64,000 bases of DNA, from the NCBI GenBank assembly GCA_025526995.1, contig JAHLKG010000016.1:248001-312000 (forward strand), written 5' to 3'. Both the position numbers and the translations under genes were made by a program. The notes under the pieces are model-generated. The model was not told where the DNA came from and did not search any database. It saw only the letters and a program-made list of their open reading frames with translations. Source of the DNA: Powellomyces hirtus (Eukaryota; Chytridiomycota; Chytridiomycetes; Spizellomycetales; Powellomycetaceae). The number at the start of each line of letters is the position of its first letter. The first letter of the stretch is position 1. Shown here in pieces: positions 1 through 14,726 of this stretch.

Positions 1-788
1 TCGTTGCTTTGGCCGCCGGATGGTTAGGAGAAGCGGAACTGGCAGCACAGACGATTGCAATTACAACTTGCTCCCTGGCTTACGTGATACCGTTAGGTAA
101 ATGGGAGTCGTATTTTTGTCAGTCACATGTCACTTTGTTGCTGACCGTGGCACTTTAGGTCTGAGCATAGCTGCGTCGACGAGAATTGGAAACGCGTTGG
201 GAGCGTACGCCACTCAAACTGCTCGAGCTGCTGCACTCGCTAGTGTGCTGGTTGCTGCCTGCCTTGCCGTCGTCAACTGCAGCTTGCTGTTAATTGTTCG
301 AAATCGGTGGGGCTGGCTCTGGACGGCCGATCCCGCAGTTGTCAAGCTTGTAGCGGCAATCCTACCCTTCGCTGCATTGTTCCAGTTGAGCGACGCCGTC
401 GGAGCTGCCGCTGCCGGTATCTTGAGGGGATGTGGCAGACCTGATCTGGGCGCTTACATCAATCTGGGAGGGTAGGTCCTTGCTGCCTGGAAACATGGCA
501 TCCACCTGTCTCACACTTGTATTCCATAGGTACTACGTGGTTGGCCTCCCATTGGGACTGACTACCGCATTTACGTTCGGGATGGGCTTGACTGGGCTGT
601 GGTTGGGGCTTACTGTTGGGTTGATAAGCGTATCGACCATCACTTTGGTGATCATATGGAACATGTCATGGGGAAAGGAAGCGGAGAGGGCGCGCGACAG
701 GATTGCGCGTGAGCGCGCCATGTTTGAAGACGAAACAGATCGTCTTCAGTCTAGCCCTACTGGACCCCCGCCGTCTTACGAGGTTTAG
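1..788 (+). CDS. MATE-family multidrug/toxin extrusion transporter (3' part)
   Basis: Exons join(<1..96,159..471,530..788); the 5' part lies outside the window. The spliced protein is a run of hydrophobic helices typical of the C-terminal half of a MATE antiporter, a membrane protein exporting organic cations and drugs in exchange for H+ or Na+. The family signature is the stretch LSIAASTRIGNALGA just after the first intron, followed by the late segment GILRGCGRPDLGAYINL, which resembles the conserved GvlRGcGrq-G-yvN region of eukaryotic MATEs. Two further membrane segments follow, then a charged cytosolic tail (KEAERARDRIARER) and a proline-rich end. Both introns have GT-AG borders (97-158 and 472-529) that keep the frame. 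Family assignment is secure; the substrate cannot be told. Confidence 0.88.
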
Positions 789-922
789 TGTAACTGACAA
801 GTCCTAATTTATAAAACAGTAAGCAGAGTTATGATGTGACATTGCCCCGCGGCCAACAAGTTGATATAGGAGGATTATGTTCATGCGTAAATGTGAATAT
901 ATGAACAAAGGCTTGATGAAAG

Positions 923-2428
923 CTACGCCGCCGAACGTCGGTTGTAGGGCATGAACCGCCGTTCCTTTGTAGCGTTCTTCTTGCGGCGCTTCTCCAGCAG
1001 CTTCTCGACATCCTTTCCCTTCATAGACTTGTACTTCTCCACCAGCTCCATCTTCTTGATGTCGGCTAGAAGTGGATACAGGGGTTTCGTCAGCTTCTGC
1101 TACAGACAGGCATTCGATCTCAGCGCGCCAGATGCTCTTACATTGCTTCAGCTGCCATGGCTTCTTTCCTTGCTGCACCAACGCCGATTCCTTCTTCTTC
1201 CACTCTTTGATAAGCTCCTTCCGCTTGTCTTTGTTTTTGCGTGCTTGCATCCGGGAGGTCTATTCTCAGAGTGTGAGGTGGCATCTTCGACAGGAGGTAG
1301 CGGGTAAATCACTCATACCATGCTGGTCAGAGTTTGCTGAAGTATTTCCTTCTTCTCAGGATTCTTCTCTGTCACTATTTGTTTCCGAAGCATCTCTATC
1401 TCCGATTGTTCATAGTCGCGGAGAAAACCGTAGGAGCTATCAAACAGCCCTTCGTTGAGCTTGCCCGCCAAGGGATCGAAACGAGGATCACGTGTTTTCT
1501 AACGGTACCAATGTTGATAAGATATCGCAAGGCGGTCACCGCATAACGGTTGTCTTACCTTCTTCGGCAGCTCTATCACATCCCGTTTGCGGGTAACAGC
1601 TCGCTTCGAGGTCACTTCCACTGGCATATTCTTGTCCGCTCGTCGTGGCGGCCGCATTAGCTTCTTAGACCCCTTCTCCTCAGGGCCCGCGCTCTCTTTC
1701 GATTTGGCTGGGGCAGGTTTCTTTCTGTCACTTTCCTCTTCGCTGTTCTCGGGATCAGCGTCACCTGACGCTTTCATGCCCCGGAAATTAGCGTGGAACT
1801 TCTTCATGCCGACCTTTTGCTGGATTTCCATTAATTGGTCAAATGGAACGTCGGCAAGCTCTCGTCTTATTCTAGCCTGATAACCGAACAACCGCATGAT
1901 TAACCATCTTGCGATTATGTTCAGGGTTCCAAGGGAGCTTACGAGTTGTTTCTCATCAGCTTCTCCTTCGCTCTCGCCACTGTCGTCCTCGTCGTCCTGA
2001 TCTTCAGAGTCAGAGTCCTGCTCTTCATCATCCGAAGAGCCTGGAGAGTCTGCCTCCTCTTCTTCATCATCATCCTCCGCCGCATCAGAATACCGAGGTT
2101 GCACGCGGCCCTCAGAACCGCTAGACTACATGGAATGGTTCTGATCAGCCACAGAATGACCAAACCGAGATCAGTTCCAAATAAAGCATATCCGATATAC
2201 CTCTCCATCCTCTTCCACGTCATCCTCCTCATCTGATGGAGCATCGAATGCTTGCATGCGCCTCATGACCCTCTCCATGTCCTCGTCTTCGCCAACGTGC
2301 TCCCATTCCTGCAAACCCCCTCCTCCCCCTACGTTGCTCTCCCCTCTGTGACCTCCGCGTTCTTCTCGCCGCACTCCACCACCCCGTTTCGCTCCACGGG
2401 CAAAATTTGTTTGTCTTTGTGGAGCCAT
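923..2428 (-). CDS. RRP36: rRNA biogenesis protein RRP36
   Basis: Complement of join(923..1065,1142..1259,1319..1498,1559..1876,1943..2110,2201..2428); 384 aa. The family core is clear: RRELADVPFDQLMEIQQKVG, then NMPVEVTSKRAVTRKRDV, then TRDPRFDPLAGKLNEGLFDSS, and a lysine-rich end finishing FMPYNRRSAA. In yeast and humans Rrp36 is a nucleolar factor of the 90S/SSU processome needed for early cleavages toward 18S rRNA. The N-terminal ~130 residues are glycine/arginine-rich and then extremely acidic (runs of D, E and S), as often seen in nucleolar proteins. Five introns, all GT-AG, join the pieces without frame conflict. The start is the ATG at 2428. It lies head to head with ISY1, about 190 bp apart. 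Confidence 0.93.
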
Positions 2429-2618
2429 GTTTTATCTCTAGTAGACAGGAAATTAACGGAACGTCGGAAATGGAAATGTTTTTGGCGACCTTTCGAAGTC
2501 GCGACGGGTGGCGCAGCCATACATATGTGAAGCCACAAACATCGGTCTTGAAGCACCCTACGAGATCTTTAACAAACACACTCCCACTTGCACTCCATAC
2601 TAAGAGTTTCAGAACATC

Positions 2619-3759
2619 ATGGTAAGGAAAAGGTCACGCAAACAAGGACGTGGGCACGCTTTCCTTACTTCTCTCTTTTTATAGGCTCGTAATGAGGAGA
2701 AAGCACAGTCTATGCTGTACCGGTTCCGCGAAGCACAAGCCGCGGAACTCGGATTCAAAAAATCAGAGCGAAGACCGTACTTGGCCTCTGAAGTTACAAG
2801 CTTGAAAGAGGCGGAGAAATGGAGACATCAGGTTATCCGAGAAATCTCGAAGAAAGTGTCAAAAATACAAGACTGTAAGAATATTGTGATGATGTGGACG
2901 AAAACCCAGCTCAGTACTGATTGAATGTCGTCACCTTAGCAGGACTGACTGACTACCAAGTTCGAGACTTGAACGATGAAATCAACAAATATATCCGCGA
3001 GAAGAGGCACTGGGAGAATCGCATTCGGGAATTGGGTGGACCGGATTATAAGGTGCGTACCCTCTGTAGCACTCACTACACGAACACCGACTTTGGAGAC
3101 TAACGGCTTCGATTGGAATATAGCGAGTTGGACCAAAAATGCTGGATCAGGAAGGAAAGGAGGTTCCTGGTGCTAGAGGCTACAAGTAAGCTTTGCTGAC
3201 ATCTGCCGAGTCAACGATTGGTCTACGTGAAGCGCTTCGTTGACCCAAATGTCTCGTAGATACTTTGGACGAGCTAAAGATCTGCCAGGCGTGCGGGAGC
3301 TTTTCGCTGAAGAAGGTCAGACCTCTATGCAAACACCCATGGTTGGTTCACCTACTGAGATCGTCGATGTTTCAGCACCGGATGTTGCAAAGTCATCACG
3401 TCATGCTCTGTATAAACGAGTGGATGCTGATTACTATGGGTATCGAGATGAAGAGGATGGAACACTCCTCGAATACGAAGCCAAACTAGAAATTGATGGT
3501 ATGCGACAAAGTGCCTTTCCCAAATCGATCACGAACTAAATGGAATTTTACCGTCGCTACTATAGCACAACAGGACGAGAACGATATGGTTATATCGTCG
3601 CACGCGATCAGCACGGAGGGGATTGCTGATTTTGTCTCTCACGTGCCGGTGCCGAGTCAGAAGGAGATTGAGGCGTGGCTAGTCCGAAGACGGCAGCAAG
3701 AGCTCGCCGATCGGTTTTTGTCGGACGAGAATACTCTCAGCAAAGAAACCATTGTATAA
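2619..3759 (+). CDS. ISY1: Pre-mRNA splicing factor ISY1
   Basis: Exons join(2619..2621,2685..2874,2940..3052,3124..3185,3260..3498,3566..3759); 266 aa. The first exon is only the ATG itself; the second begins GCTCGTAATGAGGAG, giving the family start MARNEEKAQSML. Diagnostic blocks follow: SERRPYLASEV, GLTDYQVRDLNDEINKYI, RVGPKMLDQEGKEVPGARGY and YFGRAKDLPGVRELF, with the C-terminal VSHVPVPSQKEIE. ISY1 belongs to the NineTeen complex/Prp19-associated group of the spliceosome and influences first-step fidelity. All introns are 57-80 nt with GT-AG ends. The length matches fungal and animal ISY1 (about 230-290 aa). Confidence 0.95.
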
Positions 3760-4089
3760 CATCTCTTGTTTGTGCATGAATTTTCTATTTTGTAAATACT
3801 TACATTATTCTGATGGAGTCTGACGGGTTCTTGTCGTTCAATCTTCCTTTGTGCTTTGCGGAAAAATAATAATTACACAGTGCGGTTATGCAGTAGAGAA
3901 GAACACTCCAAACTACATTCCGGAAGCCAGCTTTCATAAATCACTGACAAGAGGCCGCTGGTGCTTCAATCGAACGTATGCGTCAAATCTCACGTTGTAG
4001 GACCGAGTTTGCAAAGTCTATGCTGCATAGTGCGCGTATGTCCGAGCGGTACAGACGGCTCTGATCATATCGTATCCTTTTGAAGAATA
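3760..4089. other. Intergenic, convergent 3' ends
   Basis: About 330 bases between the ISY1 stop and the stop of the unrecognised ORF on the other strand. A/T-rich stretches just after ISY1 (3770-3800) and near 3865 probably serve as 3'-end signals for the two convergent genes. I see no ORF with recognisable content. Confidence 0.5.
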
Positions 4090-4599
4090 TCAGACTTGCT
4101 CGTCTGTTTCATCGATCTCATCCTCGTCGCCACGTGGTTCAGTAGACGGATCTGACAGGCGCACATCTTCATAGTCGTCGACCGCAACCTCTCGGGTCAA
4201 TGGTTTAGTCACCATGAAGGCTAAGCCGGTGGTGCCATTGCTGAATACATTGTTGAATTCGCCATCGATCGCCCTGATTATGCATTCCAGTAGCAGCTTG
4301 GTGTGACGTTTGATTACCATATCTGTGAACATGGGATTGTTGGAATGGTAGTATGCAGAGGACAGTTTGGCGCTTGATTTCCATGTCACGGCTATGGGTA
4401 TATCGTTAACTAGCTGTATTAGCTGTTTATCCTTGATTAGCTGGAACACGCGTTGCCTGACACGAGTCCCTATCTTGTTGGGGCCCTCATTGGATATCTT
4501 GACATTGAGTATGTGCGTGACGTTGCCTCCATTGCGTATTGTAGTCTTGATATCGTTCAACAGGAACGACTGACGACCGCTCATATTAATCGATGCCAT
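4090..4599 (-). CDS. Unrecognised 169-aa protein
   Basis: An intronless ORF starting at the ATG at 4599 (a second in-frame ATG lies five codons in). I do not recognise the family. The first ~130 residues look like a folded alpha/beta domain with blocks such as NEGPNKIGTRVRQRVFQLIK and KRHTKLLLECIIRAIDGEF; the last ~25 residues are an acidic tail (RGDEDEIDETDEQV). No signal peptide or membrane segment is visible. The amino-acid make-up is protein-like and the reverse frames are broken, so it is probably real. It is divergent from the eS19 gene and shares a ~330-bp upstream region with it, so co-expression with ribosomal genes is possible but unproven. Confidence 0.6.
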   Translation of the reverse strand: MASINMSGRQSFLLNDIKTTIRNGGNVTHILNVKISNEGPNKIGTRVRQRVFQLIKDKQLIQLVNDIPIAVTWKSSAKLSSAYYHSNNPMFTDMVIKRHTKLLLECIIRAIDGEFNNVFSNGTTGLAFMVTKPLTREVAVDDYEDVRLSDPSTEPRGDEDEIDETDEQV

Positions 4600-4931
4600 C
4601 GTCACAGGTATAAGTTATGTGAATGGTACTATCGTGCCGATGCTGGAATGTGAGTGTCGTGCGATCGCTGGGGTAGTAGGTACGGTCCCGGTGCGAGAGT
4701 TCGCTGTCAATGCGTCGCATAAACATTGTGCGGATCCAACCGGCAAATGTACACTCGAATTGCGCTGCGCCAGAAAAGCGCTTTGTTTTGGTGGCTTAGT
4801 CGTGCATCCCTCCCGCCCCCTCATTTTTCTTCGGATTCGCCAAATCGACTGGTTTCTCTCTCTTTCGCACGGCTACACGGATCTTGCCCTCCTCGAGAAG
4901 CATTAACCAGCTTTTACCACAAACACACACA
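4600..4931. promoter_or_regulatory. Divergent promoter region of the 169-aa ORF and eS19
   Basis: 332 bases between two start codons. The eS19 side is pyrimidine-rich (tcccgccccctcatttttctt, then tctctctttcgc near 4855-4868), as is common just upstream of highly expressed ribosomal-protein genes. No well-defined factor site could be named. Confidence 0.45.
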
Positions 4932-5530
4932 ATGTCCACCGGAGGTGTCACCGTCAAGGACGTCAGCGCCCACGCTTTCGTCAAGTCGTACGCTGCTTAC
5001 CTGAAGCGTACCGGCAAGCTCGAAGTCCCCAAGTGGGTCGACCTCGTCAAGACCGCCACCTACAAGGAGCTGGCCCCTTACGACCAGGACTGGTTCTACA
5101 TTCGCGCTGGTATGCCGGCTTGTGCGGTCGTTATTTTGTGGCGAGGGAGTGTGGATTACTGATTCTGCTTCTCGGTGGATTTGATTCGTACCATTTAGCG
5201 TCTGTGGCCCGTCACATCTACCTCCGCAACGGTGTCGGTGTAGGTGCCTTGAAGAAGAACTACGGTGGTCGTCAGAACCGTGGAAACCGCCCCCACCACC
5301 ACGCCATCGCCTCTGGATCCGTTGCCCGTAAGGTCATGCAGGCTCTTGAGAAGATCAAGGTTCTCGAGTCGGACCCCTCTGGGTAAGGATCTTCATTTCG
5401 GCTCATATCGTTTGATTGTACATTGTCCTCATACATCTGATCTATCTTTAGTGGACGTCGTATCTCCCAGGACGGACAGAAGGATTTGGACCGTATCGCC
5501 GCCCAGATTGTCCGTGCCGCCCGGGAATAG
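4932..5530 (+). CDS. RPS19: 40S ribosomal protein eS19 (RPS19)
   Basis: Exons join(4932..5109,5199..5382,5452..5530); 146 aa. The start [16 protein letters not shown] leads into the conserved eS19 blocks KVPKW-like [52 protein letters not shown] and [18 protein letters not shown], ending [19 protein letters not shown]. eS19 sits in the head of the small subunit and is needed for late 18S rRNA maturation. Codon use is strongly biased to C/G at third positions (GTC, AAG, CGT, CTC), as expected for a highly expressed gene and unlike most neighbours. Two introns (89 and 69 nt) split it in phase. Confidence 0.97.
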
Positions 5531-5989
5531 ATTATCGTGTAGCACAGAATATACGTTTAATCCTGACGCTGTACACAATCGTCCATACTCTGGCATTGAA
5601 CTCGCTCCATCATTTGGAAGAGTCACGGTGTTGCAGGGAATAAATTTCGCATTGGCCTTGCGGCCCGTTTGATCGTTAATTCTACAGTCCACTTTTAGGT
5701 CCGGTTCTGCCATTTTGTAGTTCACAGTTTCATACCACAGTGAAGATAGGATGATGGTGTGCGTAGGATGGTACTCAGTTCTAGGAATGGTACTCAGTTC
5801 TGCAGTTGTTTGCATTGGACAAGCAGCATGATCAAAGCGGCATGAATTTCTCAGATCTCGTGATTTATTGCATCAAAAAGGCGCATTAATGTATGACTAA
5901 CGCAGTTTCTAGAAAATCTATGTACTGAATGTGACAGATGTCTCATAATGATATGGCGGTTACCAGTTACTCCTAGCAGGAGTTGAAGT
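5531..5989. other. Intergenic, eS19 / OPI3 3' ends
   Basis: About 460 bases between two convergent genes. Besides A/T-rich 3' flanks it holds a near-perfect tandem pair of a 15-mer at 5768-5782 and 5787-5801. A reverse-strand ORF overlaps it but has no recognisable content and runs back into the eS19 gene, so I do not call it. Confidence 0.5.
5768..5801. repeat. Short tandem duplication
   Basis: The 15-base word atggtactcagttct occurs at 5768-5782 and again at 5787-5801 with a four-base spacer. It lies in the 3' intergenic region; no function can be read from it. Confidence 0.7.
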
Positions 5990-6856
5990 TTACAGCTCTT
6001 TCTTCACGGTCGTCCCCATTTTCCCAGCTCGTGCTTTGTCGCGAGCTTCGTAAATTTTGCCGGTGAACGGTCCCTCGAACGTGTCTACGGCGACTGCGTA
6101 CACCACATACACGAATGCGGTGAGGACCAGGCCTGCTGGGCTCCCCCTCCACAAAGCGCCTCCGAGGAAACACAGCGTCGAACCAAAGTACATGGGGTTG
6201 TCCAGCACGTTGAATGGGAATCCAGTGACACGCTCTTCCATCAGGATACCAAAGTAATCACCTGCATAGTAAATGCCATTCAATAAATGGAGCCAAAGAA
6301 AGATTTTGAGGCGGAACGCGTGGAACGAGTGTGCACATACCTAGGTATGTTCCTGTGATCCCGAGTTTGAACATACTCGACAAAACCAAGATGTTTCCAA
6401 TCACGATGCTGGCAGCGGCGTACAGCTTGACAAAAGAGTGTTCGAGTAGATGCGATGTTGGCTGGTAATCCATGGCCACAGTGAACCTACAAACACAATA
6501 AGCGTGTGATCTCCGATGTGGATGTTGGATGAGTCACTCACAAGTAATCTCGAAGAAGACCCAAAGTAAAGATGGTAAAAGCAAGAAGATAGCATCCCCG
6601 AACCGGAGATCCAACCAGTCTTTGAATAGTATGCCGTTTGTGTTCTAAGACGCAACAGAATGAGTTCAACTTGCGTGAAGAAGGACCACCAGCAACTGAA
6701 CGTTTTGTGCAACGTACCGTTCCGAGCAACAATGTTCCACATTGTGGGGTTGAACGCTATAGACGCTGCCGCAATCCACAGAGAAGGATGTGTCCACCTG
6801 ATATGGGCGAGGGCATCGACGGCACTGTCAATTGGGCTTCCACTTGCGAGCGTCAT
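5990..6856 (-). CDS. OPI3: Phospholipid methyltransferase OPI3/PEMT (phosphatidylcholine synthesis)
   Basis: Complement of join(5990..6261,6341..6486,6542..6644,6718..6856); 219 aa, close to yeast Opi3 (206 aa). The product methylates mono- and dimethyl-phosphatidylethanolamine with S-adenosylmethionine to give phosphatidylcholine in the ER membrane. Signatures: FNPTMWNIVARNEHK, GCYLLAFTIFTLGLLRDYL, GTYLGDYFGILMEERVTGFP, and YFGSTLCFLGGALW with the C-terminal EGPFTGKIYEARDKAR. Several hydrophobic segments fit the four-helix topology of the class II family. All three introns are GT-AG and phase-consistent. The gene is convergent with eS19. Confidence 0.94.
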
Positions 6857-7504
6857 AGTGAGAGAGGTTGTCGGCGGGTGATATAGGGAGTCGAGGTGGA
6901 ACTTTCGCTGGGGTATGTATGGATCTGCTAGAACTATTTAAGTTACTACTTGTTGGAATGACAGAGCTTGCAGATATTAAGGAATGTGTCAACGGCAGAA
7001 ACGCTTGTTTGCGCGAAGGTGACTTTGTCGTGGTTTGCTTTTGCTTTGGGGATTTGGGGGGGAAAGTTGGACGGGATCTTAATTAGTCTGGATTAGGACA
7101 TGCATGTTTCTACTATATACAGACCCACACGCCCCGTGACCTTTGCTCGTAATGTGGATGGAATGCATGGAATGGATGGATGGATCTGCGAATGGATCTG
7201 GATGGGCAATTCATTTAGTCGTTAATTAGATTTGGTTTGATTGCTGAGCCTTGTTTGTTGTTGTTGTTGTTTGTTGATGACAAGACAAAGTCGGTGAACG
7301 TGGCGTTGCGATGCTTCGTAAGCAAGGCGCTCCAACTAACAGCCGCTTGCTTGTCTTGCCTTGGAGGGAGGGGGGCTACTGACTGTTGACAACCCCACCT
7401 GCCAATCTACTTCCGTTACTTGCAACCCCCAATAGCCCACTGCTCACTAGCCCACGACACCCTTTCTGACCCAGATTTGCTCTACGGATACCGGGGGAAC
7501 ACCA
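6857..7504. promoter_or_regulatory. Divergent intergenic region OPI3 / RhoGAP gene
   Basis: About 650 bases between two start codons. It carries a patch of imperfect ATGG/GGAT repeats (7154-7206) and a TTG microsatellite (7251-7276), then a C-rich stretch just before the RhoGAP ATG. No coding content recognised. Confidence 0.5.
7154..7276. repeat. ATGG-type and TTG microsatellites
   Basis: 7154-7206 is an imperfect array of atgga/tggat units; 7251-7276 is a run of ttgtt units. Both are simple repeats in the shared upstream region of OPI3 and the RhoGAP gene. Confidence 0.75.
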
Positions 7505-10751
<3,247 letters not shown>

Positions 10752-11437
10752 ATGCAATGCAATTTCACCCTACCTACCTACACGTTTCTTTTTTTACGTT
10801 ATTCTATCAAGTCGATGTCTTTGAAAAAAAAAAAAAAAAGCCTGCGCGAAATAACGGAAATTGGCTCTGAATTTTTGGACCGGATAGGGGGCGTCGCGAG
10901 TTAATGATATACCACGTTCCATTTTTTGTTTGGCCCCGAAAAAGGTTCACAGTTGGGTGTGAGTGGCCAGTTGTTGATGCATTGTTCAGCGATAAGACGC
11001 GTGGGCCGTACAGACTCCAGGTTTCTAGAAGGAATGCTCCAGCAGAACGCAAGCGGGGACAATTTGGTTTTGAGGGTAGAACTTTTGCGGGATCAATGAG
11101 AATCATCGCCGTTCTTCACGGAAGGTGGCGGTGCTTGCATACCCATTCGAATGAAGCATTCCACCCCCCCCCCCCCCCCCCGCCGGATAGTGTGTCCATA
11201 CTGAACCCAACCAAGCACGTTTTCAAAATTCGCGTCTTTTTATGAGCACCCAATTGATAAATTGCACCCGTCTCCCCCCACGCGCGTAAGTGTATCAGAC
11301 CCTAAAAATTGGGGGTAACCGCAAAAAATGCAAGGTACTGGCGATACTAACTAAAAATAACAAAAGAGCGAGAGAGAGAGAGAAAAGCGCAAAAAAAAAA
11401 AAAAAAACACAGCCCAGTGGTGCCCGCGCTTGCTCGC
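10752..11437. other. Convergent intergenic region with homopolymers
   Basis: About 690 bases between the RhoGAP and SUN-gene stops. It carries A16 (10824-10839), C18 (11164-11181), a GA repeat (about 11368-11383) and A17 (11391-11407). No coding content is seen; the A/T-rich parts probably hold both 3'-end signals. Homopolymers of this length are also where read errors concentrate. Confidence 0.6.
11164..11181. repeat. C18 homopolymer
   Basis: An uninterrupted run of 18 cytosines in the convergent intergenic region, one of several C/G homopolymers between 11.1 and 12.4 kb. Confidence 0.85.
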
Positions 11438-14400
11438 TTAATCGAAAAATGTGCCTCCCGTCAATTTATGCAGCACCCCGTTGGAAGTTCGGAGCACTCC
11501 CGGGGAATACGAGTTGCGGCGGGCGCGGTGCTGTTGTTGTAGGAGGAGCAGGTTCCCGTCTGATTTCGATGTTTCCATTGTTGGGGGCGCTGCTGCTGCT
11601 GATGGGGTGAGTTGCGGGGCAATGGTGGACCGCCGGCGTTTGCGTTTCTTTTTAACGGTGGATTTGCTTTCTGTCGGTCTGGGGTGTGCGTGTGTGTGAT
11701 TGTTAGTTGGGTTGGGGGGAAGGGGGGGGGGGGGGGGGGTTGGAAGGCAGGAAAAACCTCACCTCGTGGGACTTGCTGGCGGCGTCACTTGCGGCTGTTC
11801 CTCAAACGAGATGGTCGGTGGTGTCCGCTCAGTCTCGTAGCCGTGATGGTGGGTCACGAGTTCTTTGACCGGCGGCGGCGGCGGGGACTGTGGTTCCGGG
11901 GGCCCAACAACCGCTCGCGACGGCATGAGCTGGCCATAAAATAGTACATTCCACAAGCTGCACAAAATCCACCCGCCACAGACAGCCGCGATGATCATGA
12001 GTGACTGGATGGCCAATTGCCGGGACATCTTGCAGAGGCGGAAAGGGTGGTGGGGGGGGGGGGGGTGCAAGAGAGCGTAAGGGCTTGAGGAAATGACCGA
12101 CCCAGTAGGTGTTCCTAAAACGGCGGCGCATGACCCACGCACCTGCTTATCCAAAGTCTCAATCAGACGGTTGACTTCAGCAATCTTGGCATCAACTCGG
12201 CGTTGCTCGGCTTCCGCGTCTACGGTCAGAATGCCCCACGCTTTCGTGTACTCCACGTGCTGGAAAGAGGGAAGAAGAGTCAGAGCGGGGGGAGAGGGGG
12301 GGGGGCTGTAAAAAGGGTGTTTCAGAGGTTGTGTTCCGTACGTACCAGATCTGTGAAGATATGATACAACGTGCTATTGAAATGGCCCAGCAGCGCCTCG
12401 AACCGGTCTTGTTCTCGCACCAGGGACTGTTTGAAAATATCATTGAGCGCTTTGCTTTGCTCCTCCAAGAATATGTACGAGAGCGTGGCGTTTCGCTCGA
12501 GAAGATTGATCCGCTTCAACATGGTTCGGAAAATGCTTTCCTGGGTTCCCGCCGCACCATCCGCGTTCGGCGGCATGTCCCCGCCCAACTCGCCATCCGT
12601 GGCAGGATCGTCCGATAGAGGTTGGGATCTGTAGCCGGGCGGAGCATCCGGCTCTATTACGTTTGTTTGGGTGGCACCAGCAAAGTCATTATCATCCGGA
12701 TGCGGAACGACGGTCTTTGAACTCATGACTGCGTAAAAGTGCTCTGGAACCAGGATGGTTCTGGCGGACTGATCTTGGGTTCGCGTCCCGCGTTCCCGGC
12801 CAGACATGGAAAATATCGGGAGAGACGATCCAAAAGCGTTCGAGACATCTCCTCTAGCTGCCGGGCTTTGGCTCAATGGGGCCTTCAATCCTCCCACCAG
12901 CGGCGGAAGCTTGGTAAGACGCGGAGGTTCAACGGGAAAGGACGAGGATCTCGGTGACTCCACTACACGTGGCCGGTCACCGGCCGGGCGTTTGTTGCCT
13001 GACGTGGACGACACCGGGAACGGGGGAATCAATTCGACGAGATCCTGCTCCTTCAAGGCTCCATTTCCAGCGGCAGCCTTCTCCTCCTCGGCCTTCATCT
13101 CTTCCATCATCGTCGTGCCGTACACTCTCAGCATACTCAGCGGACAGTAATACTCATGGCTGTACTCTGATATGAAGGTGGCGCGGATGTAGCGGGCCCA
13201 GATGCGAGGGTTTTCAACTTTGAAGTACTGTGGAATTTGGCTTTTCAAAAATAGGCCAACGAGATTCAATTCACCAGCGAGACAGCACCGGGCCAGTTCA
13301 CTGACATACCTGAAAGTCTCTCACGTTCTTTGCTCGAAAGTCACCCAGGAGAACCCACCCATTGTTCTTTGGTGGATATCGGTTGCTGACGTGGACCTGG
13401 AAATCTTTGAACATGGAGGAGAAGAATTCAAAGTTGGCGAGCATGATGGTGTCCACGAGGATGTCGTCACACAGTTCCACGGTTACGAAGCGTTTGGCGG
13501 CGCATTTGTTCAACATGTAGGCATCCTTGTTGTTGTGGAGGATCGACGTTACCGAAGACGCTTCAGGATTGTGAGCCAAAATCAGAGCCCCGCAATCAAA
13601 AGATGCATAATTGAATCTCTCTTTGGAGATTTTTGGGCTGACTGGAGACGGACACACTGGAGATGAACTCTTCACGATCGGTTTGGACAAAGGGAGGTTT
13701 GGCGGGCTTGCCACGCTTGCAGGAGATGGAGTGGGTAGACCAGAGTCAAGAGACGATGTTGGTATCGAATCCACCACAGTACTGGGTACTGGCGATTCAT
13801 GGGTAAACGTGGGTTCAAACGCAGTCTCCGGACGCGCGTTGGTAGAGGTTACTTTGAGGACCGTGTCCGATCCAAGCGATGAAGACGAACTATGTAAAGA
13901 AGTGGAAGAGCTCAAAGATTCAGGTGCGTTTGACGGAGCAACAGCCGAGGAAGTAGATGGAGAGGACAACGACGGTGTTGATGAAGGAGCAGACACAGAA
14001 GACGAGATGGTATCGGATGTGAAAGTAGAGGAGGCGGCTGATACGGACGACGGTATGGACGGTGATGCGGAGCCCGTGAAAGATGTCTTCATAACAGGGT
14101 GTGGCGATGGTGTATCTATCTCCGTTGCAGGCGGCGGGCTACCTTTGACTGCACACATGTCGTCGTCTTCCTGTGCCGCCAATTCGAGCAAGAACTCGTT
14201 GTCAATGAATAACGGAAGCTGTGGACCAGCACTCTCGGAAGACGCAGCGGGTGCTTGTATGACTGTTGGGATCGGATTCTTTGACGAACATGTCGGCAAC
14301 ACTGCCTCGGCCGTGCCGTTTTCCCTCAACGGTGCTGGATGATCAGAAAGCGCCGCTTCGCATTTGTCCGTGTCGGGAACAGCCTGCACGGCTGCAATGC

Positions 14401-14467
14401 TTAGCGTCGCGATGGTAAGGGAGACCACGAGGTAGATCCACCGTCGCGATCGCTTCACTCTATTCAT
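11438..14467 (-). CDS. SLP1: SUN-domain membrane protein of the SLP1/SUCO (Opt) family
   Basis: Complement of join(11438..11678,11763..12028,12143..12259,12346..13227,13310..14467); 887 aa. A basic N-terminus is followed by a hydrophobic signal/anchor at residues ~10-28 (IYLVVSLTIATLSIAAVQA), a long Ser/Thr-rich lumenal region (~90-280), and a SUN-like domain from ~283 to 430 (FNYASFDCGALILAHNPEA, FVTVELCDDILVDTIMLANF, ENPRIWARYIRATF). A second low-complexity region, a coiled segment (~640-719), a second membrane helix near 725-748 and a basic C-terminus (KKKRKRRR) complete it. This layout is that of yeast Slp1 and animal SUCO/Opt, ER proteins needed for stability of some membrane or secreted proteins. 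I start at the first ATG (14467); codons upstream stay open but hold no ATG. Three of four introns contain C homopolymers. Confidence 0.88.
11722..12305. repeat. Three G homopolymers (C in transcript sense) inside SUN-gene introns
   Basis: G18 at 11722-11739, G14 at 12052-12065 and about G10 at 12296-12305. Each lies inside a separate intron of the minus-strand SUN gene, so in the RNA each is a run of C positioned upstream of the 3' splice site. Confidence 0.85.
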
Positions 14468-14726
14468 CTCGACGGTATCAACGTAATGTTCGGTAGTGGC
14501 TGCAACATGATTTTTTTCTGGAATGCTCCCTACGAAATTTTGGGAGATTTGCAACGTGGTCCTTTGTCACTGATTACCACCTTATCTTGCATCACGTGGC
14601 AGCTTACCAGACTCTAATTCAGCCAAAGCGCGTGCACGCGTACTTCACGCGTTAGGAACAAGTACTTGCGGCAGAAAACAAACGTTTTTTAAACGGAGAG
14701 CGTTGAGCATCCTCAGAAAAGAGAAA
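14468..14726. promoter_or_regulatory. Divergent promoter, SUN gene / Kintoun
   Basis: 259 bases between start codons 14467 (minus) and 14727 (plus). It contains an inverted-looking acgcgt patch near 14630-14655 (gcgtgcacgcgtacttcacgcgt). No named factor site; a role in transcription of either gene is inference. Confidence 0.4.

Noticed and set aside
13611..14342. 243-codon plus-strand ORF rich in D, G and V
   Set aside because: Mirror of the Ser/Thr/Pro-rich region of the SUN-domain gene.
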